Part shown: one piece after another, positions 57,936 through 64,000 of the stretch
Position numbering within the stretch: position 1 is the first letter of the stretch
Layout: each line of letters begins with the position of its first letter
Source: Tretioscincus oriximinensis
Taxonomy: Eukaryota > Chordata > Lepidosauria > Squamata > Gymnophthalmidae
DNA length: 64,000 bases
NCBI GenBank assembly: GCA_022410635.1
Contig: JAJVDF010000003.1
Coordinates: forward strand, 5,935,161 to 5,999,160
Direction: 5' to 3'
The notes under the pieces: model-generated
Database searches by the model: none
The model's input: the letters and a program-made list of their open reading frames with translations, nothing else
Told to the model about the DNA's origin: nothing
Position numbers and translations under genes: made by a program

Positions 57936-58488
57936 CAATTTCAGAGAGATAGCCGTGTTAGTCTAGCAGAAAGTCCAGCAAAGGAGCTAGCAGCACTTTG
58001 AGACTAACTTGAGAAAAGTGGTTGGCATAAGCTTTCGTAGACAGGTCTACTTCTTCAGATGCATCTGAAGAATGACAGGCATCTGAAGAAGTAGAACTTG
58101 AATACATTCACAAGTTCCAGGCCATCAGCAAAGGACTTAACAGAGACAATGATTTCCTGGCCAACTATACATTTTTATGACACCTGTTAAGTATTTGATT
58201 GATTCTCTACCAGACATTGCCCCTTGTTGCCCCAGGCACTTTTTTACATAAGAGGATTAGTTCCTGCTATTTACCTGTCTTTTTAAGGAGATTAGTTCCT
58301 GCTATTTACCTGCAATTCAACACCTCCCTACAGTTGCATATGCTTTGTCTTCTCCCATACACATTTCCCTATAAATACCTGACCCTGACATTAGTCCCTC
58401 AGCATCTGAAGAAGTAGACCTGTCTACGAAAGCTTATGCCAACCACTTTTCTCAAGTTAGTCTCAAAGTGCTGCTAGCTCCTTTGCTG
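57936..58488 (+). mobile_element. Short Penelope-like element with inverted pLTRs and 14-bp target duplication
   Basis: Flanked by AACATCCATAAAGT on both sides (57922-57935 and 58489-58502). Left inverted pLTR at 57976-58062 and right pLTR at 58402-58488 are identical over 87 bp. Between them the plus strand reads IHKFQAISKGLNRDNDFLAN (58110-58170), resembling the end of the GIY-YIG/RT ORF of vertebrate Penelope-like elements, then about 230 bp of 3' non-coding sequence with a 33-bp duplication (GGAGATTAGTTCCTGCTATT). It lies in CASP3 intron 1, opposite to CASP3. Confidence 0.8.
58406..58443 (+). other. Hammerhead-ribozyme-like core in the 3' pLTR
   Basis: CTGAAGA, an extra A, then GTAGAC/GTCTAC as a perfect 6-bp stem with a 2-nt loop, then GAAA, then GC-TTAT-GC as a short stem-loop. 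This order matches hammerhead C3-A9, stem II, G12-A15.1 and stem III. Against activity, the position before the cleavage base is C where U is required, and no stem I is obvious. Confidence 0.45.
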
Positions 58489-58734
58489 AACATCCATAAA
58501 GTGCCAGAAAAAATATTTCACAAAAGACAGGGGATTACCCTCAATGATTCAGTGGAATTTAGTCACGGAACTCTGTGTTCGGGGTTTGTAAAACGTCATC
58601 TTGAATGCTGTTATGTGAACACCATTCCTTATCTGTGGCCTCCTAGCTGTGGTAAAACATTTAAATACCAAGGGTGATCCTGTCCCGGCTGTTATACTAG
58701 TACGCCATTATCCCAGTGAAGACTACAGCAGCTC

Positions 58735-59065
58735 CCTTTGTTTCATCCACATCCCAGTGTAAACTATGGCAGGCCCCAGAAAGAAAGAGCCTTCCATCGT
58801 CTACACAAGCATGCGGGTAGCAGGTTTCCTATACAAAAGATAAAGCCTAGATTAGGGTTTGGCCATACACATGCAGTGCAGGCTATGGCAGCCCCGCTNT
58901 GGCTCATCCACATGTCAATGAAGGTCATGGCGACCCCAATTTTTTAATTTTTGTAAGCCGCCCTGGACACCTTCGGGGGGAAGGGCGGGGTAAAAATCTT
59001 TTAAATAAATAAAATAAATGTGGACTATGGGAGGGCCCTCCCGAGCCCCGCTATAGCTTACACTA
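58735..59065. repeat. Three diverged CCACATGCCAGTG-family repeats and a repeat tail
   Basis: CATCCACATCCCAGTGTAAA (58745), CACATGCAGTGCAGGCTATG (58868) and CTTACACTAGCATGCGAATG (59057), with a GTAAGCCGCCCTGGACACCT tail module at 58953-59018 as at 53389. Confidence 0.5.
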
Positions 59066-59079
59066 GCATGCGAATGTAG

Positions 59080-60000
59080 TCCATTCTGACAGGCCGCCCT
59101 AAATAGCGGCCTGCCGTGTAGCTTACGGTTATGTGGCGGCGGCAGCAGCTGCGACGAGACGCTTCCCATGGAGCGGCCCCGGAGGCGACTGATTGACCGC
59201 CACGGAAAGAGAAAGCAAGGCAAGGCAAGGCAGGCGGGGCGGGGGCGGAGCCTCTCGCGGGGAGGAGATTCAGGAAGTTGGGAGGGGCGGGGACGATAAA
59301 CAAGGATACGTTCTCCTCCCCCTCCCTCCCTCCCACCCAGCCCCTCCCTTTCTGCCACACAAAGAGACGCGCCGCTCGCCGGCGCCGCCACCCGGCCGGG
59401 CTCAGCCGCTCGTCATCACACGGAGCTGGAGGCAGGCGGGGCGGGCACTATGTAAAGGTGTCGGCTGCTGCTGCTGCTGCTGCTTCCCCCTCAGCGAGGA
59501 GTTTGGTGTCTTCCCTCTGAGGGAGCGATTCCCGCCCAAAGCCTCCCCTCAGGCTACAAGACAGGAGAAGCGACGTCCTGGGACGATGCCTCGCTCACCT
59601 CCCGCGCGAGTTCCGCCACTGATAGTTTCCTTCGCGCCGTCCGTCCGTCCGTCCGTCCGTCCGTCCCTCCGGCGTCCACGCTGTGCGGCCCTCTTTGCAC
59701 TCGCTGCTGCTGCTGCTGCTGCTACCACTAAAGGAGCCCCGCCCACCCCCTCCACTCCGCCCGCCCGCCCGCCCGCCACGGAGGGGGCACGGAGAGGAGG
59801 AAGAGGAATCCTCGCGGCCCCCTAGCAACGGCGACGGCCCCAGCAACAGGCCCTCCGCCCAATGGGAGAAGCGCTGCGGAGGCGGCCACACCTTCCCACC
59901 CGTTGATGCGCGGGAGAGGGGAGATGGGCGTTCTCGTGTGCCCCCCCGCCCCGCGCCGCCTCCGTTTCTGGCCACGGTCCGTCAGGTCCACGTGGCGCTC
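59080..60000. promoter_or_regulatory. CpG island, probable CASP3 promoter, possibly bidirectional
   Basis: CpG-rich block with several GC boxes (for example around 59232-59250 and 59283), a CCAAT box near 59857, GCT runs at about 59464 and 59706, and a CCGT run at 59638-59665. It lies upstream of CASP3 coding exon 2. A strong minus-strand donor GGAG|GTGAGCG at 59599/59598 could end CASP3 non-coding exon 1. In mammals the CASP3 promoter is shared head-to-head with PRIMPOL; the same arrangement here is inferred. Confidence 0.7.
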
Positions 60001-60199
60001 TGCGTTGATTGCACTTACGTTATTAGCAAGTCGCTTTTAGCGTGGGGGCTGCTTTGTTTGCAGGCGCACTTATCCTGCTGTCTTGCTTTTTTATCTGAAT
60101 GGCGCCCACGTTTATCACCAGGGTGCAAGTCCCCTGGCCTTTGGCTGCAGAGAGTGTCGTTTTTGTCCCCACGTTTAGATATTGTTTTTATACTGTTTT

Positions 60200-60315
60200 T
60201 AATTTGTTAATTCTGTATTGATATTTTACTGTTTGTTGGTCGCCCTGGGACCTTCAGGTATGGCGCGGGGTATAAATACAAACAAACAAACAAATAAATA
60301 AATAAATAAATAAAT
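60200..60315 (+). repeat. Repeat tail with (AAAC)n/(AAAT)n
   Basis: TGGTCGCCCTGGGACCTTCA, then GGGTATAAATACAAACAAAC and AAATAAAT repeats: an interspersed-repeat 3' end. Confidence 0.6.
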
Positions 60316-60464
60316 ATGGCTTTTGCCTGCGCTGCCCACATGACAGAGTACGGACCCCTGCAAACTGGCCGGCTGCCTCTTTGGTTTTCCTTTTCTTGTT
60401 TCTCGCTGAGGCCCTGTCCCCACTGAGACATCTTCTTGCCCATATCTCAGAATAGGAGTGTGCC

Positions 60465-60537
60465 ATCTACATGCTAGTGTAGGCTGTGGCAGGCCCCGAA
60501 TGGGGCCTGCCAAAGCCTACACTGGCATGTGGATGAC
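60465..60537. repeat. Palindromic repeat, type example of the CCACATGCCAGTG family
   Basis: CATCTACATGCTAGTGTAGG onward to GGCAGGCCCC, a GAAT centre, then the inverted arm ending CTGGCATGTGGATG. Arms are 34-35 nt with few mismatches. Confidence 0.85.
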
Positions 60538-60792
60538 CAAGCTCTGTACCAAGATATAACCCAGAAAAAGACCTGCTTTATTCAGGAATTGCACCAGCTC
60601 TACAAGGCAGGAAGCCCCCTTCCCCAAGGCAAGACGCCCTACGTGACAGGGGTCTGGCATCAAAGTTCTGTGCATATGGCACGCTTGGAGGCCATCTGGC
60701 TGGCTAGAAAACGCATTAACGACTTCGCCCATCTATCACAGACCTTGCCTGGCACTTGCTCCCAGTTATTTATTTCCCACTGTAGCGAATGA
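60529..60792 (+). other. Unexplained 87-codon open frame
   Basis: Begins inside a palindromic repeat (GTGGATGACC) and reads DDQALYQDITQKKTCFIQE to a stop at 60792. Balanced composition makes it look protein-like, but I recognise no family and see no splice sites that would settle it. It could be a 5' exon of the divergent gene, a retro-fragment or chance. Confidence 0.2.
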
Positions 60793-60799
60793 TACCCAG

Positions 60800-62381
60800 C
60801 AGAAAATTCCCAATGCACAAGCACAGGACCAAGTGCTCCTGCCTTCCTGTGTTTAAACCACCAGATGCATACAGTGTGGAAGCAAGGGAAGGTCCAGGAG
60901 TACCCTGCAAGAGATGGTGAGGGACCATTGCAGAATCCTGCATTTTCCTCTTGCTGTCTGGAGGCAGACTGTTTTACTTCATAAGGGAAAAGTCTGTTTC
61001 CTTTTTTCCTTCTATTAAAGTATCAGTTTTCTCTATTCATTTCATTTTAGCATTATCTGTTTTGTCTCAACACTGTAACCACCAACTGTACTTTTAAACA
61101 ACTTGACATTTCTGTGCGTAATGCGTCTGTAACAATGGCTTACTAATGCAACATTTGTATCTTTTTACAGGTAGTTTTCCTTTCTGCATCTGACTTAGTG
61201 AAATCACTTTCCCAAAAGTGATTGATTATTCATAAGAACTGCTTTACTAAGTCACAGATAAACACTGCTGTGGCTGCTGCAGGCGTAAGGAATGGGCAAA
61301 AGAAGTGAGTGAGCAGTAAGGAATGGGCAGAAGAAGTGTGTGAGCAACTTTTTTTATCTTTGCCTCCTAGGTTGGGCTGCTTGTCTATCACATGTGCACG
61401 TGTACATTTGTTGCAGCCCGTCTATCTCAGTTGTAATGTAAGGTGTCAGACACCACAATAAACAGAAGAATCCAGTGAGTTTTAATAGATTTCCAAACCC
61501 AATGTGCACAATTTGTGGGTTTAGACAGGAAATGTCTGGAATTTAATTCTGAAGTCTCAAGAGGAGTTATCATATCCCAGTAGTACCTCAGCCATTCCGA
61601 ACTGTGTGGTAGTCATATGTTTGGGGTTGCAGAAGACTGGATCAGATTAATATTTGAGGTTCCACTTTCACTTTCAATCTGCTGCCTAACATCAGCTTCA
61701 ATAATTCAGGTTAAAATGCTGAAAATCTTTAGTATTAACCTAAATAACTTAAAGAATCTCTTTGCAGAGTACCACAGATTAGTGTCTGAAAATCACAATC
61801 ATAAGGCTTTCGTTTGTTATAGCCACCATATTCTACCCACAATTATATAATAGCAAAATATAATTAATAATGATGAGAATTTATTGTTACAACTTTGTTT
61901 CAGAAGAACATGAGTATACAGTGAAGAGGAGAACTAGTAAGTCTTGCAGGGCTTTATTTTGAAAAGCTCTATTTGTTAGTCACAACTCAACATTTTTACA
62001 AATCTTGATCAATCCTGTCTTTCCTGTGAACATTCAGTATTGATTGATTTGATCTTCTTTTGATCCAAGATTCTCCAGCGTCACAATTCAAAACCATCAA
62101 TTCTTCAGCATTCAGCCTTCTTTATTGGACAACTCTTCCCCTGAGGAATTCTTATAGCATAAAACATTGTTACATCACAATATTATCTCTAAAATTCCAC
62201 TGGTTTGTCTCCTACCCATTATGTCTCATCATTATCTCTGGATGCTAAATACCACAGGAAACTACAAATTGATAAAACTGAAAAATTATGTTAGGATGCT
62301 GCTATGTTGATTTACCATCACTCTGACTTTAAATACCAGCTGACGTTTTTATATCTCTGTTGGTTTTGCTATCCTCTTCAG
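60800..62381. other. Upstream flank or intron of the plus-strand gene
   Basis: Mostly unique AT-rich sequence with a short direct repeat (AGGAATGGGCAGAAGAAGTG at 61289/61318). No exon supported. Confidence 0.35.
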
Positions 62382-62690
62382 TATAGTGGAAATGCCACAA
62401 AAAAAGAAACAACGTNTGTTTGATCTAAAGAGAAAGAGATCCATGCTTGAACTTAAGTTGGAGACAGGTGATTGTCAGGATAGAACTGAACATTTGGGGG
62501 CACCAAGAGCAGTTACATCCCCTAAATGTAACTTGGCTCTCTTGGTAACTCCTCCTGTGGAAACAAACGATTCATTAGAAATCTCTTGGAAGACATTTCT
62601 GTCTGTATTGAGGACGATGGAGGATTGTTCAGAAAAAAAGCTGAACGTCGTGGTTCCACAGCTAATTACATCTCAACCCGTAGTGTCAAG
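62382..62690 (+). CDS. Predicted internal or first coding exon of an unrecognised plus-strand gene
   Basis: 309-nt open stretch between a good acceptor (TCCTCTTCAG) and a donor AAG|GTAAAA. In the frame running through the whole exon it encodes a Lys/Arg-rich start (MPQKKKQR from an ATG at 62392) then FDLKRKRSMLELKLETGD. It leaves in phase 2, which joins the only open frame of the next predicted exon. A second frame is also open in the last 160 bases (LEDISVCIEDDGGLFRKK), so an indel or alternative frame is possible. It does not resemble PRIMPOL, the expected neighbour. A basic nuclear or kinetochore protein such as CENPU, which lies nearby in mammals, is a guess only. Confidence 0.4.
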
Positions 62691-63947
62691 GTAAAAAAAA
62701 CCAAACCTTTGTTTATAGGTTACTGCAAAAGAGTGCAAACATATGGGTTCTCTAAAACCAAGCACTGACCAAATTCTCAGCAAACCAGCACCCCATCCCT
62801 ACTGGCAATTGAAATGACCATGGGAAGAAGTGTACCNTTATCCCCCCACACCTAGAAGATTTTCCAGGGGCAACGGACTAGGGCTGCATGTACACGACGA
62901 CTTAAAAACCGCTATAAAGCTATATTCCAGAATATAGCAATTGCATGTCTGTACACACCAAACCTGTATATTCCGTGACCAATGCCCCAGTTCCATAATA
63001 TCGCTCACTGAGTGCAGTCCAAGAATGTTTTTTTTTACTCGCAACAGTCACTAGAAACAACTGCTGCATTCTTGCTTGTTTTATCCTCTCACGCTTAATT
63101 TGTGGGAACCACCATAGCCTGGTGAGGAAGATAGAATGGAAGCCTTCAGGAAAAATATATCCTTGTAAGCCACTTTGAGTCCCTTCAGGGGAGAAAGCGG
63201 GCTATAAAAACCGAGTGCTTTTTCTTCTTCTCTTACCCCAACGCCAGGAGCTTAAGTGGCTGGGGCAACAACAACAAGTGTGTGGTCTGCTCAAAGTGAA
63301 TTCAGACTCACCCTTAAATATCCATAAAACTAAAGTTGCGATAGTTCAAGACTTCAAAATCAAGATATTAATGTCCAGCCCCAACCTCAAGGGACAGTCT
63401 ACCTTTCCTCAAATGTATGGTTACCACTCCCTAGCCCCCTATGGCTTCCACCCACCCATGCCCCCCTCTCAGGCCCACAAAATTCACTTATCGGCCAGGC
63501 TCATTTCTGGTTGCACTGCTCTAGCACTGAGAATTCCACGAGAATTTCTCNGCCGGTTTCTTGGCAGTAATATAAACTGGTTAGCCATTATCTACTTATT
63601 TATTTAAAATTATTTATATCTTGTCCTTCACCAATGGTCCCAGGATAGATTGGGGATTGAACTAGTAACCCTCAGTTTCTAGGCAGTTTGTTCTACTTCT
63701 GAGTGACAGCCACTTCCTGTCTCCATGGGTACTTCTATGCAAGTTCCTTGGCAATGATACAGAAGTAGTTTTCTGTTGTTTAACACCGAATATAGTTTAG
63801 AAATTAAAGCAATTGGTGGGCCACTATGTAAGTGAGACAAGATGTTGGATCCGATGGACTGAGGTCTGATCCAGCAGTTCCTCTTAAACTGTTGTTGAGC
63901 TTATCCATACATTGTTGTTTACTTTTTTTTCCATAAAAATTCTTCAG
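62691..63947 (+). other. Predicted intron with a truncated family-B SINE
   Basis: Between the two predicted exons. A SINE fragment at 63105-63225 (GGGAACCACCATAGCCTGGT to CTTTTTCTTCTTC) lies in it. Confidence 0.4.
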
Positions 63948-64000
63948 AAAGAAAATGGCCCCCAAGCCTGAAAAAGTAAAAAAAGGCAAGTCAAATGCTT
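63948..64000 (+). CDS. Predicted next exon of the same gene, cut by the window edge
   Basis: Acceptor with a long T tract (TTTTTTTTCCATAAAAATTCTTCAG), then a frame reading KKMAPKPEKVKKGKSNA to the end of the window. Phase 2 from the previous exon fits. It is short, lysine-rich and not identifiable. Confidence 0.35.

Noticed and set aside
57976..58488. Cut-and-paste DNA transposon with 87-bp terminal inverted repeats
   Set aside because: The internal ORF end resembles Penelope-like proteins, the target duplication is 14 bp, extra sequence lies outside the left repeat, and single-ended copies are common. A Penelope-like origin fits better, though a DNA transposon is not fully excluded.
59193..60210. 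Open frames of 158-210 codons in the second CpG island
   Set aside because: Same GC effect; low-complexity translations over promoter DNA.

Overview
The window looks like nuclear DNA from a squamate reptile (lizard or snake). The evidence is two well-conserved vertebrate genes with GT-AG introns, decayed CR1/L2-type LINEs, tRNA-derived SINEs resembling the Sauria SINEs of squamates, and many hAT, pogo and Tc1/mariner-like MITEs. The species cannot be named from the sequence.

Two genes are certain, both on the minus strand. IRF2 occupies the left part. Seven coding exons (human exons 2-8) lie between 13932 and 1059 and their splice phases all agree. The last coding exon lies beyond the left edge. 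Intron 1 probably runs to a CpG island at about 38.25-40.38 kb, which holds the likely non-coding exon 1 and promoter. CASP3 follows at 55526-51067 with six coding exons forming a complete 282-residue frame that keeps the catalytic His and Cys. Its promoter is probably the second CpG island at 59.08-60.0 kb. The order IRF2(-), CASP3(-), divergent plus-strand gene matches the mammalian 4q35 neighbourhood. However, the plus-strand exons I can predict at the right end (62382-62690 and 63948 onward) do not resemble PRIMPOL, the expected neighbour, and I leave that gene unnamed.

The remainder is introns and intergenic DNA dense in transposable elements: LINE pieces near 0.5, 3.4-4, 4.5-5.5, 7, 8.6, 16-17, 18.5-18.9, 20.9, 23.5, 24.2-24.8, 29.5, 31.3-34.4, 40.7-41.4 and 46.4-48.9 kb; two tRNA-SINE families; a 1,172-bp hAT-type element with 8-bp target duplications (28073-29244); a pogo-type MITE (37143-37495); two Tc1/mariner-like palindromes; and several long fold-back repeats.

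The most interesting thread is a repeat family that I read as the terminal repeats (pLTRs) of Penelope-like elements. One short copy in CASP3 intron 1 (57936-58488) has identical inverted 87-bp pLTRs, a 14-bp target duplication and the end of a GIY-YIG-type reading frame. The pLTR carries a sequence resembling the catalytic core of a hammerhead ribozyme. In IRF2 intron 3 a roughly 47-bp piece containing this core has expanded into a minisatellite that flanks an 829-bp assembly gap.
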